A DNA stretch of 64,000 nt from Methanomicrobia archaeon. GTDB taxonomy: Archaea > Halobacteriota > Bog-38 > Methanoflorentales > Methanoflorentaceae. This document shows, piece by piece, positions 53,536 through 62,295 of the stretch; positions within the stretch are counted from its first letter, which is position 1, and every line of letters begins with the position of its first letter. Where the stretch lies: contig JACTTZ010000004.1 in the NCBI GenBank assembly GCA_015660915.1, forward strand, positions 144,768-208,767, written 5' to 3'. The position numbers and the translations under genes are program-made. The notes below the pieces were generated by a model that was given only the letters and a program-made list of their open reading frames with translations, was not told the DNA's origin and searched no databases.

Positions 53536-53745
53536 ATGACAGACAGCAACTGGAGTTCGGTCGAAGAAGTGGATGTATCTGTTGAGACCGTCGTTACGAT
53601 TATGAAGCGCAAAAGAAAGCTTCCTACCCCTCTAGTCGAAGCGTACAAGCACGCTCTCGACACAAGCACGCGAGAGCTCACGCGAAGATTCTACGAAAAA
53701 CTCACGACCAGCTGTCCAGAAGCGCTGGACTACTTTATGGACTAA
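53536..53745 (+). CDS. Small hypothetical protein
   Basis: 69 residues, MTDSNWSSVEEVDVSVETVV, TIMKRKRKLPTPLVEAYKHA, LDTSTRELTRRFYEKL. Helical and natural in composition. No ribosome site; an AT-rich element lies just upstream of ATG 53536. Family unknown. Confidence 0.5.
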   Translation: MTDSNWSSVEEVDVSVETVVTIMKRKRKLPTPLVEAYKHALDTSTRELTRRFYEKLTTSCPEALDYFMD

Positions 53746-54032
53746 CGCGCAGAAGCGATTATAAAATCATAAAACAAACCCAAATTGAAAAAAGCGTTAC
53801 GGCCTATATAGCACTAAGACGAAACGATTGGTCTTTTTTGCCTGATTGATGCCCAAAAGTACGCAGCACGCTCGTGCGTAAATACTTATAACCTTTCCCG
53901 AGCCACCGCAAAACCGCGTGCTTAGCTCAAACTCCAAACACTAGCCGTAACCATGATGACGTAAACGACCGCTGTTTGGACTTCAAAAAAGAGAATGTTA
54001 CGCAAGATCAAGCAGCTTTGAGGAGAGCTCAG

Positions 54033-54371
54033 TCACCGATCTAAAAGTTCACCATATACCCTGCGCATGTCCTCTTCGTTTAACAAAAAGCTGAACCTAC
54101 GGAGTCTTAATTTTATGTCTAATAGACATTTGTCACAGACTGGTTCAGCCCCCTTGTACGTCTTCTCGCAAAACTCACAGACCTTCGGGGTGGGGTCCTT
54201 TTCAATTCTCGTCTTTAGATCATAGTTCACGAGATAAGCGTTGATTACCTGAATTGCAGCCATTAGCTCTTTTTTGCATATGGTTATGCATTGATGGTCG
54301 TCGTCATCAGTCCAGTCGGCCCAATCCGTTTGCAGCTTTTTATAGATTGTTTCAATGTCCATCGTGTCCAT
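54033..54371 (-). CDS. Zinc-knuckle protein, copy A of a duplicated cassette
   Basis: 112 residues: a helical acidic N-terminus (KLQTDWADWTDDDDHQCITI), a helix (KKELMAAIQVINAYLVNYDL) and a four-Cys knuckle CEFCEKTYKGAEPVCDKC (Cys65, 68, 79, 82), then a basic helix. It looks like a small metal-binding adaptor or nucleic-acid-binding protein; no family recognised. Upstream GTGATCT may act as ribosome site. Copy B at 54891 differs mainly at the C-terminus. Confidence 0.75.
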   Translation of the reverse strand: MDTMDIETIYKKLQTDWADWTDDDDHQCITICKKELMAAIQVINAYLVNYDLKTRIEKDPTPKVCEFCEKTYKGAEPVCDKCLLDIKLRLRRFSFLLNEEDMRRVYGELLDR

Positions 54372-54540
54372 TAGATCACATTTACCTCGTATGTCAAGCT
54401 ACTTGATTATTCTTTTTATCCTATGAGCATCAGTGAGTCCCCAATTGCTTGAAATGAACGTTTCTGCCCTTTCCTAGCATTTGAGTGGAGATTACGGCTC
54501 AGCGCAGGAGTACACTCCGACCACCGAGTCACCTATGCCA

Positions 54541-54640
54541 AAAAACACGCAGCACGAGCGCTAACCGGCTGCTTACGCCGGCTTTTGCCTCTTGATTGAT
54601 TTTGTCACTGCTCGTGACGTCGCTTGGAGCAAAACGAACG
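54541..54640 (-). other. Conserved hairpin region upstream of the zinc-knuckle gene (candidate ncRNA or control element)
   Basis: An outer stem CACGAGC (54553-54559) with GCTCGTG (54610-54616) encloses an inner stem CCGGC-TGCTTAC-GCCGG (54565-54581). Read on the minus strand it ends in TGCGTGTTTTTT, terminator-like. The same structure is kept at about 55400-55480 in unit B, and a fragment (minus-strand CGTGCTGCGT followed by TTTT and GGCAT) occurs near 53848-53873. Confidence 0.4.
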
Positions 54641-54819
54641 TGAGGGTGTAGACCGCTAACGGGACTACGATTGAATGATAGTTGCGTAAGCAGCTATTCG
54701 CACATTGCGACCACTCTGCGGCTTATCCCACGCGTTACGGCTGACCTACTTGTCTAGACCGACTCTATCTTCGGGGTGCGTTGCCATAATCCCGCAAGCC
54801 ATCCGCAACACAGATGACA

Positions 54820-55515
54820 CAAACGCACAGCTTTGGGCCTTCAAAAACGAGAATGCAATACAAAAAAGCTTCTCTTAATATAAGGCTAAGTCACAGAACG
54901 ATAGGTTCAGTATACACTTTGCGTATGTCCTCTTCGCTTAACAAACAGCTGAGCCTACGGAGTCTGAATTTCATGTCTAGCAGACATGTATTACAGACTG
55001 GTTCAGCCCCCTTGTACGTCTTCTCGCAAAACTCACAGACCTTTGGGGTGGGGTCCTTTTCAATTCTCGTCTTTAGATCATAGTTCACGAGATAAGCGTT
55101 GATTACCTGAATTGCAGCCATTAGCTCTTTTTTGCATATGGTTATGCATTGATGGTCGTCGTCATGAGTCCAGTCGGCCCAATCCGTTTGCAGCTTTTTA
55201 TGGATTTTTTCGATTTCCATCGTGTCCATTAGATCACATTTACCCTTGTATAGTCAAGCTACTTGATTATTCTTTTTATCCTAGAAGCATCAATGAGTCT
55301 ACGCATGGCCTGAAATGAACGTTTCTGCCCTTTGCTAGGACTGGAGTGGAGATAAGCTCAGCGTAGGAATGCATTCCGATCCGAGTCACCTATCCTAAAA
55401 ACACGCAGCACGAGCGCTAACCGGCTGCTTACGCCGGCTTTTGCCTCTTGCTTGATTTTGTCACTGCTCGTGACGTCGCTGTGATAAAACGAACGAGAGG
55501 GTGTTGAAAGCTAGC
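54820..55515. repeat. Duplicated cassette, unit B
   Basis: Second copy of the cassette described at 53970, with gene, leader and hairpin region retained. Divergence is concentrated between the hairpin and the gene and at the gene end. Confidence 0.85.
54891..55229 (-). CDS. Zinc-knuckle protein, copy B
   Basis: 112 residues, close paralogue of the protein at 54033: identical central block (DHQCITICKKELMAAIQVIN, LKTRIEKDPTPKVCEFCEKT) and knuckle CEFC / CNTC. The C-terminus (EEDIRKVYTEPIVL) differs from copy A (EEDMRRVYGELLDR). Both copies remain open, so both are probably expressed and under selection. Confidence 0.75.
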   Translation of the reverse strand: MDTMEIEKIHKKLQTDWADWTHDDDHQCITICKKELMAAIQVINAYLVNYDLKTRIEKDPTPKVCEFCEKTYKGAEPVCNTCLLDMKFRLRRLSCLLSEEDIRKVYTEPIVL

Positions 55516-55970
55516 GGGGCTTTGAGTCAATCATAGGTGCACTTATTAGCACAAAAAGAGAGGAGGCAGCGCCACAACAAACTTCTCCTTTGGGGCAGTG
55601 CTACCAAACTGAGATCATGGTTCGTTTTAAGAACACTTTCGAAGGAAGCAACATCACGTGTGGCGCTGCAAACCGCCTTGAATGGTCTTGGCAAACAAAT
55701 CTTATGCGAACCGCTATAAGAAGGTTTGTTACACCGATCTGTGTAAGCCGTGACGCCATCACGTTACGCGCAGACGCGGCGAGGGCCGGTTGCCGAACCA
55801 CGAGTCGCCGTTCAAACTACCGGCTCTGAAATTGCATAAATCTCTTGATATGGCTCTAAAAGCGCCGAAAACGTGGAAAAGCGAGCTGATTGACGTAACA
55901 AAGCGGTAAATATAAATAAACTCTTGACGCAGCATAATACTAACGATTTACAAAGGAGGTGAAATCAAAA
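55516..55970. other. Intergenic region with the hdeD-2 promoter
   Basis: No supported gene. A TATA box AAATATAAATAAAC lies near 55909-55922, followed by the AAAGGAGGTGA ribosome site of the next gene. Confidence 0.55.
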
Positions 55971-56516
55971 ATGGCTGAAAAAACCACTCCAATGTGGCAT
56001 CGACTCCTCGAGGTCATTCTCGGGATAATTGTTCTCGTCCTCGCAGTATATGTCGCTTTTAATCCCAATGTCGCTGTCAATACACTCAGATTGTTACTCG
56101 GAATCGGCGTTCTCATCCTGGGCCTCATTCTTTTGATACGCGGAGCTACCTCAAAAGTCCTCTCAGGAACTGGCAGAATAGTTAACGTCATATTGGGGAT
56201 CATTTTTCTTGCAGTTGGCGCTGCAGCGATCGTATATAGCAACTTCGGCACAACGTTGGTTATACTAATTTTTGCCTTCGGATTGCTGCTGAATGCGTTA
56301 GGAAGGCTTCAGTTTGCGGGTTATTCTGTGGCAGTCGGAATGCCGCCCTCGGTTCGGTGGGCGAACGTAATCCTCGGTGTCATAGCGTTCATACTCGCTA
56401 TAGTCGCTTTCGTAGACGCCGATTTTGCCAACACATTTCTTGGGCTCCTAGTGGCGCTGGTACTGTTACTTTTCGGGATCCAGCTCATTATCGCAGGAGC
56501 AGGCAGCCGCGGCTAA
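55971..56516 (+). CDS. HdeD/DUF308-family membrane protein (copy 2)
   Basis: 181 residues with about six transmembrane helices: LLEVILGIIVLVLAVYVAFN, RLLLGIGVLILGLILLIRGA, VILGVIAFILAIVAFVD, VLLLFGIQLIIAGAG. ATG 55971 follows AAAGGAGGTGA; a GTG at 55959 lies inside that site. It is more diverged from copies 1 and 3 than those are from each other. A C/T-rich tract at 56526-56544 may end the transcript. Confidence 0.87.
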   Translation: MAEKTTPMWHRLLEVILGIIVLVLAVYVAFNPNVAVNTLRLLLGIGVLILGLILLIRGATSKVLSGTGRIVNVILGIIFLAVGAAAIVYSNFGTTLVILIFAFGLLLNALGRLQFAGYSVAVGMPPSVRWANVILGVIAFILAIVAFVDADFANTFLGLLVALVLLLFGIQLIIAGAGSRG

Positions 56517-56721
56517 AACGCCGCTTGCCCTTTTCTTTTTTTCACTGTTGGTTGTTTCTTATGCATTAGCCGTTGGCTGGCCTCTGGCACTAAAAGAATC
56601 GCAAAGAGAGCAGCGCATAGCAGGAACGACGCACCGAGGCGTGCAAACCGGAACCAATATAAACACGGCAACGCATTAAATGGCTTGAATTACTAAAAAC
56701 TTCAAGGGAGGTGAAAATGAA

Positions 56722-57234
56722 ATGGCTGACGAAAAAAAGAGTTCTATGTGGCTGCGAATCCTTGAAATCGTCGCAGGTCTTATCATCCTTGTCCTCGGTG
56801 GCTATGTAATCGCCTATCCGGGAGCGGCGCTAGCGACGCTGTCTGCACTTCTAGCAATCGCTCTTATTGTCCTCGGAATCACATCGTTCGTGCGTGTCTT
56901 TGCGCGCGGCATCTCCGGATGGCAACGACTCCTAAATTTGATCATGTCGATCCTAGCGATCGTAATAGCCGCCCTGATTATCGACAATTTCGTCTACGGA
57001 ATATTGACTCTAGTCTTCCTACTTGGCCTAGGACTGCTGTTTTCCGGCATAGCTAGCGCTGCACGCGGCACTGCCGGTGCAATCGTCGTTGGTATACTGG
57101 GGATTATCGCCGGCTTCGTCGTGATAATATTCCCTGCCCTGGGCGCGGCAACAGTCGTATTGTTGGCAGCAGTGTTCCTGATAATCTTCGGATTAGAGTC
57201 GATAGTCTCAGGCATTGTCGGGAGATGGATATAG
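56722..57234 (+). CDS. HdeD/DUF308-family membrane protein (copy 3)
   Basis: 170 residues, close to copy 1 (WLRILEIVAGLIILVLGGYV, IAYPGAALATL, RGISGWQRLLNLIMSILAIV, LIIFGLESIVSGIVGRWI). ATG 56722 with GGGAGGTGA upstream and a CAATATAAAC TATA box near 56653-56661. Own promoter, so not simply an operon with copy 2. Confidence 0.88.
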   Translation: MADEKKSSMWLRILEIVAGLIILVLGGYVIAYPGAALATLSALLAIALIVLGITSFVRVFARGISGWQRLLNLIMSILAIVIAALIIDNFVYGILTLVFLLGLGLLFSGIASAARGTAGAIVVGILGIIAGFVVIIFPALGAATVVLLAAVFLIIFGLESIVSGIVGRWI

Positions 57235-57654
57235 TCTATCCCACCTGTGCAAGCTCGGGAGTCGGAAAAATCTGCCTTGAAGCATCGAACGGTTGAATGA
57301 GCGTAGCTTGTATCTAACCACCACAATCTGTGTGCAGCGAATCCAACCACGCGGTGACAAGTCTCGCTCAACACGTGCAGAGCCACAAGGTAGATGACTC
57401 AAAGCCCGCTAAGCAGTGATGTTCCCCTTAACGAGGTAGCGAATCGCAATCCAAGCGCCTAGCGGGATTTCTTTTTATAGTCACAGCACGTACGTCGCGT
57501 CAGCGCGCGCTGAATACTAACGCCGGGTTCGGCGCCCGCGAGACCGCGAAAGACCGCTTGCCCTGCTTGGTCTGAACAACCAAGTCGCGCTTCGTTTCTT
57601 GCGCGGCTTTGAACCACTCCGCGCAATTGCAGCTCCAAAGCAAAGGAGAATTTC
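57235..57654. other. Intergenic region
   Basis: No gene recognised. The right end carries AAAGGAGA, the ribosome site of the next small gene. Confidence 0.45.
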
Positions 57655-57903
57655 GTGAAACGTCAATATCTTGCGCTTTTGCTAGTATTTTTCGCATTCA
57701 TCGCCTTATCTATATGGATGGCCACTCAAACGAACCTGGTCGACACAGAAAGCAGGATCGCAAGCGCCGGCAATGGAAGCCATGAGGGCAGCGAAGGGAT
57801 TATCGAAGGTGGCGGGTTACTGCCGTACCTTGCGATTACGGGGGTGCTTCTGGCTTCCGCAATAGCGACATATTGGGTTTTGGGAAAACGAAGCGCACGA
57901 TAG
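57655..57903 (+). CDS. Small two-helix membrane protein
   Basis: 82 residues: N-terminal helix (YLALLLVFFAFIALSIWMAT), a Gly/Ser-rich outer loop (GNGSHEGSEGIIEGGG) and a C-terminal helix (AITGVLLASAIATYWVLG). GTG 57655 follows AAAGGAGA at good spacing. Family unknown. Confidence 0.65.
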   Translation: MKRQYLALLLVFFAFIALSIWMATQTNLVDTESRIASAGNGSHEGSEGIIEGGGLLPYLAITGVLLASAIATYWVLGKRSAR

Positions 57904-57950
57904 CGTTTTGAGCTCCTAACTCGCTGTAGCTGTTGCGTCTTCTTTGGCGC

Positions 57951-58760
57951 CTATGGAACGGCGATACGGCCTAGATCGTGAAGCTCGTTCAGGTATTTTT
58001 GACGCCTCGCTTCGTAAGCGGCGCGATTCTCGCCAAAGGGTACATATTCCGAGATCGGCCACCCCTCTTCGGCCATTACGATCTTTGTGCGGTCGGCGAG
58101 ACCTTTGAGGAAACCAAACTCGATTAAGTCTCGCTTCGCCCCCATTTGCGCCCTCGTCCACTCGATGAGCTCGGGATCGTGCGTGCCGACAGCAAAAAAG
58201 GCCGCATTCTTGCATAGATCCTTTACAGCCGCCTTGAAGCGTTGCTGGATGTCAGCAAAATCTGTGGTTGCGCCTGCATACGCGCCCTTCACAATCCGAG
58301 CAGTGATGCCAGACTCGCGAATGCGCCGGACGTCATCGCCAGTGCGGTCGAGATACGCCTGTAGTGCAAGACTCACGTGATGCCCCCTTTCAGCGCATGC
58401 GGCCGCGACATCAATCGTGTATTCGACTAAGCGCTGTCCTTCCATGTCGATTTCAAAATCGACGCCGCGACGTGCTGCTTCTCTGGCGATTTTTTGCGCG
58501 TTTTCGCGGCACCGTTCCCGGTCATAGAGCGCCCCCAACGCGCTCAGCTTGACGGTTAGCGAGGCCCGCACCCTGGAATCTGCGATAGCCTTAGCTGTGG
58601 CTAAATAGGCGTTGACCGAGGCAGCAGACTGAGATTCCTCCCGCGCGTATTCTCCGAGTACATCGACGATGCATCGGATGTTCTGAGTGTTCCGCTGTGA
58701 GCACCAATCAATGGCGCTTTGCAAATCAGGCAACGTCCACTGACGTTCAAGTTCGTTCAT
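57951..58760 (-). CDS. Proline dehydrogenase
   Basis: FAD-dependent oxidation of proline to pyrroline-5-carboxylate. About 269 residues from ATG 58760: TIM-barrel signatures SVNAYLATAKAIADSRVRAS, TVKLSALGALYDR, VDFEIDMEGQRLVEYTIDVA, VSLALQAYLDRTGDDVRRI, RIVKGAYAG, FAVGTHDPELIEW and EYVPFGENRAAYEARRQKYL. This is the monofunctional PutB-like type. Upstream in-frame extension to 58919 lacks family similarity. No P5C dehydrogenase is nearby. Confidence 0.9.
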   Translation of the reverse strand: MNELERQWTLPDLQSAIDWCSQRNTQNIRCIVDVLGEYAREESQSAASVNAYLATAKAIADSRVRASLTVKLSALGALYDRERCRENAQKIAREAARRGVDFEIDMEGQRLVEYTIDVAAACAERGHHVSLALQAYLDRTGDDVRRIRESGITARIVKGAYAGATTDFADIQQRFKAAVKDLCKNAAFFAVGTHDPELIEWTRAQMGAKRDLIEFGFLKGLADRTKIVMAEEGWPISEYVPFGENRAAYEARRQKYLNELHDLGRIAVP

Positions 58761-58920
58761 CGTCGATCTGCGCGCATTTAGATTTCTTTGGTCAAAGAGC
58801 TGCTCAGTTGCTTGGTGGAATCGCGCGCGACGCACGATAAGATGCCGCCGAAGCGCCTTCCTAATCCGCTGAAGAGCCTCGCTTACTGTGTCTCCTGTTG
58901 TCCCAAAAGAGGCGTGCAAT

Positions 58921-58954
58921 ACGTAAAAAAAGAAAAAGGAGCAGATTCGCTCCT
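58921..58954 (-). terminator. Hairpin plus T-tract terminator
   Basis: On the minus strand AGGAGC-GAATCT-GCTCCT is followed by TTTTCTTTTTTT. It would end transcripts coming from the chagasin gene before the proline dehydrogenase gene. The 58761-59135 gap holds no other supported feature. Confidence 0.6.
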
Positions 58955-59135
58955 CTCGCGTTTGCGTGCCGCAGCAGCCGTCACGCGTGCGCCCCGAGCT
59001 TGGCCCGGTCCGAGCTCGGTGCTAGTAACCGCCGTTAGGCTTTCCGCACGTTCACCACGGCAATCCTCAAAAGGCCCTGTAGTTGCGGCGGTCACGCGTC
59101 CGATTCCGCGTGGCCCTCCTGCCCAGACGTCTGAG

Positions 59136-59846
59136 CTAGCCAACAGTAATGCTGACGGCGATGTGCTCGGTCGATGAGCCCGACGGGGGCATGAGATCAA
59201 ACGTCGCTGTGGCCGTGCCGGTATTCAGCACTTGGAACGTGAAAACCTGCGTCGCTGGAGCGCCGATTTGCGATCCCGAAGGCTCAACGGTGTTGCTCTT
59301 GAGGTTGAGGCTGCTTGTGTCATATGTGGGCTGCCAAGAGTAGCCGGTCGATCCGCTCGCCCCAGGCAAGCTCACGGTAAACGCTACTTGTGGCGTGGCC
59401 GTTTGAGTGACGGTGACGTAGTTGACCGTTTGGTCAGTCACCGTTCCTGACGGACTGATGTGGTCAAACGTTATCGTTGTCGAACCCACGCTCACGGCTT
59501 GAAATGTAAAGACATCCTTTCCGCCCGATCCTGTTGTTGCCGGCTGGTCAGCGACATACGTCTGATTCTTGAGCGATACCATGCTTGCGTCAAAGCTCGG
59601 CTGCCACTGATACCCAGTCGATGGGTTTGACTGGAGCTGCAGGGTAAAATTCTGCCCCAGCTGTACGGATACTGGCGCCGCGACCGTGCTTGTCACGTTC
59701 TGCGTTACGTTAGAAGTGGCGTTCTGCGTGGCGTTGGCCGTCGTCGTTTGGTTTGACGAGCTTGTTGACGGCGACGTGCATCCTGCAATGCAAATAGCGG
59801 CAACAAGCAGTGCCGCAATCGCTACGACAGTTATGTTACGGTTCAT
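59136..59846 (-). CDS. Lipoprotein with two chagasin (I42) protease-inhibitor domains
   Basis: 236 residues: signal peptide with lipobox (CIAGCTSPS, Cys about 23), an Asn/Thr-rich linker likely glycosylated, then two chagasin-like domains. The first has the inhibitory loop NPSTGYQWQP, the second GSTGYSWQP, each followed by TFQAVSVGSTTITF or TFQVLNTGTATATF strands. Chagasins block papain-like cysteine proteases. ATG 59846 has AGGAGGA 5 bases upstream. It is anchored outside the membrane; the target may be an own or foreign protease. Confidence 0.93.
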   Translation of the reverse strand: MNRNITVVAIAALLVAAICIAGCTSPSTSSSNQTTTANATQNATSNVTQNVTSTVAAPVSVQLGQNFTLQLQSNPSTGYQWQPSFDASMVSLKNQTYVADQPATTGSGGKDVFTFQAVSVGSTTITFDHISPSGTVTDQTVNYVTVTQTATPQVAFTVSLPGASGSTGYSWQPTYDTSSLNLKSNTVEPSGSQIGAPATQVFTFQVLNTGTATATFDLMPPSGSSTEHIAVSITVG

Positions 59847-60108
59847 TCAATTCCTCCTATTCGAATAATTTGAACACTATAGGGCCCGCAAAGGATAAGC
59901 TTTCTCATTTGCTCGTCGATTGGCGCGACGCATGCGCTGGCGGCTCCAAGCTGGCGCCGAACTCGAAGCCGCCCCCTGTCGCTGAGGGAAAAATGATCTT
60001 CTATCTGATGGTTACCGGGGCAAGTCCAGAAAACAGCGTGAAAGCGATATCCGCCCGCCCTGCGTAGCCTTATAAACGGTCAAAACATATGGTGACGGCG
60101 GTGATTTG

Positions 60109-60978
60109 ATGGAAACATCTGCCGTAAGGGATGATGGTCTGGTCGCCAACTTTTTCCGACCATCGACGTCGGGAAAACACGCCGGCATAATCGTTATCGG
60201 CGGAGCAGGCGGGGGGTTAGGCAGCGCATCCGCGGTAGGTTCGCTGCTGGCAGAGCGGGGATATGCAACGCTCGCGTTGGCTTACTTTGGCGTGGAAGAC
60301 CTTCCTAGACAGCTTCAGGAGATACCGCTCGAGTACTTCAAGCGGGCAGTTATATGGCTGCGCGCGCATCCGTCGGTTGAGCCCAGCAAAATCGGCCTCG
60401 TGGGCACCTCGAAGGGCGGCGAAGCCGCACTGCTCGTAGGCGCCACCTACGAAGAGATTCGCGCCGTCGCGGCGTATTCCCCGAGTCATGTCGTCTTTCA
60501 GGGCATCGACGAGGCGTGGTCGGACTCTTCGGTGTCGAAATCTTCCTGGACGCTTCACGGCGAGCCCGTGCCTTTTGTGCCCTTCCGAATGGACAACGAT
60601 TGTATCGAGCGCTACGGCTTTTATTTAGGGTTGTACCTCGCCAGCCTTCAGGACCGCCAAGCGCCGGGGCGCGCAGTCATTCCCGTCGAGCGCATCAACG
60701 GCCCCATTTTGTTATTCTCTGGCACTGATGATGCCATTTGGCCGTCGAGCATGATGTGCGAACGGGTCGTCGAACGGCTCAAACAGCACGACTTCCGCTT
60801 TTCCTTCCGACATCTACGGTACGACGGCGCGGGGCACCTGCTTGCGGGACCAAGTCGACCCTCGTCAGCCGGCTCGATCGAAGGCTTGCCCACTGGCGGC
60901 ACTGAGCGCGCCAATGCCGCCGCGAGAGACGACGCGTGGACGAAGGTGTGCACTTTCTTCGGCGTATATCTCAAGTAA
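60109..60978 (+). CDS. Alpha/beta hydrolase, BAAT acyl-CoA thioesterase C-terminal type
   Basis: 289 residues. Alpha/beta-hydrolase core of the BAAT C-terminal family: GIIVIGGAGGGLGSASAVGS (oxyanion region), nucleophile Ser in LVGTSKGGEAALLVG, Asp in LLFSGTDDAIWPSSM, and His in YDGAGHLLAGP. Family members hydrolyse or transfer acyl groups or act on dienelactone-like compounds; the N-terminal thioesterase domain is absent. ATG 60109 follows GGTGAT. Confidence 0.88.
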   Translation: METSAVRDDGLVANFFRPSTSGKHAGIIVIGGAGGGLGSASAVGSLLAERGYATLALAYFGVEDLPRQLQEIPLEYFKRAVIWLRAHPSVEPSKIGLVGTSKGGEAALLVGATYEEIRAVAAYSPSHVVFQGIDEAWSDSSVSKSSWTLHGEPVPFVPFRMDNDCIERYGFYLGLYLASLQDRQAPGRAVIPVERINGPILLFSGTDDAIWPSSMMCERVVERLKQHDFRFSFRHLRYDGAGHLLAGPSRPSSAGSIEGLPTGGTERANAAARDDAWTKVCTFFGVYLK

Positions 60979-61157
60979 TTGCGGCGCATGCGCGCCCGTT
61001 CGTCAACGCTCAGCACCGACCTCTCTTGCTCTGCAGACGTGTGCAACCGCGCGTACGTCTCTTGGCCTGAGCCTGCCGGTGCCGCAGCCAAACCAACATT
61101 GCAAAGTACCACTACCGACGCCCACGCTTGTAAGGAATGACATCATTTCCTTAACGC

Positions 61158-61214
61158 GACACAGAAGCTTGTGTCACCAGTCACGCGAATTAGCAAAATA
61201 TATAAACGCGTGAC
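61158..61214 (+). promoter_or_regulatory. TATA box framed by inverted repeats
   Basis: A perfect 8-bp inverted repeat GTCACGCG (61180-61187) and CGCGTGAC (61207-61214) encloses the TATA box ATATATAAA (61198-61206). A second stem, GACACA-GAAGCT-TGTGTC, lies at 61158-61175. A repressor bound here would block TBP. Confidence 0.6.
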
Positions 61215-61230
61215 ACGCTTGGGTGAGGCA

Positions 61231-62091
61231 ATGGGGAGATTTTCGCAGAGCATTGGCCTTGTAAAAGCTACCTTTTCCGTCCTCAGAAAGGACAAACAAT
61301 TGGCGTTCTTTCCGCTGATCTCCGGCTTCGCATTCATTCTCGTTCTCATTGCGTTCGTCGTGCCCTGGGTCTCCTTAGGGATACTCAATACAAATGGAAT
61401 ATCGAACCCCTATGCGTTCTATCCGGCGCTCTTCCTCTTCTATCTCATCAGCTACGCTGCTGCGATCTTCTTCAACACCGGATTGATCACCTGCGCCCAC
61501 ATCAGGCTCACAGGAGGCGACCCCACCATCCGTGATGGTTGGGAGAACGCTGTGCGACACATAAGGCCGATCATCGCATGGGCGCTTATTTCTGCAACGG
61601 TTGGTCTTGTCCTTCAAATAATCGCCGACCGGGCCGGTGTGGCCGGAGAGGTCATCCGGGGCATCGTCGGCGGTCTATGGAGCCTTATCACCTTCTTTGT
61701 TATCCCTGTTCTTGTGTTTGAAGAGAAAGGCGTGGCCGATGCTATCAAGGAGTCGTGGGGTTTGTTCAAGCGAACGTGGGGTGAGAACGTCATCGGACAA
61801 ATCTCGCTTGCGTTGCCCTTCGTCGCGATCGGCGCGTTGGTTATTGTGGCGGCGGTCGGAGTGGGACTCGTCGGCAACCCCGTCCTCTCGGTGGCAGCCC
61901 TCGTTGGAGCGATTATCCTTATTGCGGCGCTTGGTATCGTGTACGCTGCACTGCACGGCATCTTCGTGGCAACGCTTTATGTCTACGCACAGTCCGGACA
62001 GGTGCCGTCAGGCTTTCAGCCGGGACTGGTTGAGGGTGCGTTTGCTCCCAAGAAACCACCAAAGAAAGGCGTCGTAGGCGGTCAGATTTAA
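61231..62091 (+). CDS. DUF6159-type integral membrane protein
   Basis: 286 residues with about six transmembrane helices: FFPLISGFAFILVLIAFVVP, YPALFLFYLISYAAAIFFNT, IIAWALISATVGLVLQIIAD, SLITFFVIPVLVFEEKG. The SWGLFKRTWGENVIGQISLA stretch is characteristic of a family found in bacteria and methanogens with unknown function. ATG 61231 sits 30 bases after the TATA box; the longer frame from 61171 would start before it. Confidence 0.85.
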   Translation: MGRFSQSIGLVKATFSVLRKDKQLAFFPLISGFAFILVLIAFVVPWVSLGILNTNGISNPYAFYPALFLFYLISYAAAIFFNTGLITCAHIRLTGGDPTIRDGWENAVRHIRPIIAWALISATVGLVLQIIADRAGVAGEVIRGIVGGLWSLITFFVIPVLVFEEKGVADAIKESWGLFKRTWGENVIGQISLALPFVAIGALVIVAAVGVGLVGNPVLSVAALVGAIILIAALGIVYAALHGIFVATLYVYAQSGQVPSGFQPGLVEGAFAPKKPPKKGVVGGQI

Positions 62092-62295
62092 GGGCCGAAT
62101 GATGGCGAAAAAGACGCCTTTTGGGGCAATCGGCCGTCACTGCGATGCGCTGATAGACTTGTGTTGAGACCGTTGCACCCAGCACGGGAGGTTGTTCACA
62201 GTGTGTTTCATTCAAGCGTGAGCAGCCTTTTCATCCTTCAGATAACCTCGAGAATAATCAGTAATAAGCGCACCAGAAACTGAAAAAGGTATTGC

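Larger units (their letters stand above)
53970..54660. repeat. Duplicated cassette, unit A
   Basis: The zinc-knuckle gene and about 290 bp upstream plus 60 bp downstream are repeated at 54820-55515 with an offset of about 858 bp. Coding parts and the flank ACGCAGCACGAGCGCTAACC are nearly identical in both units. Confidence 0.85.
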
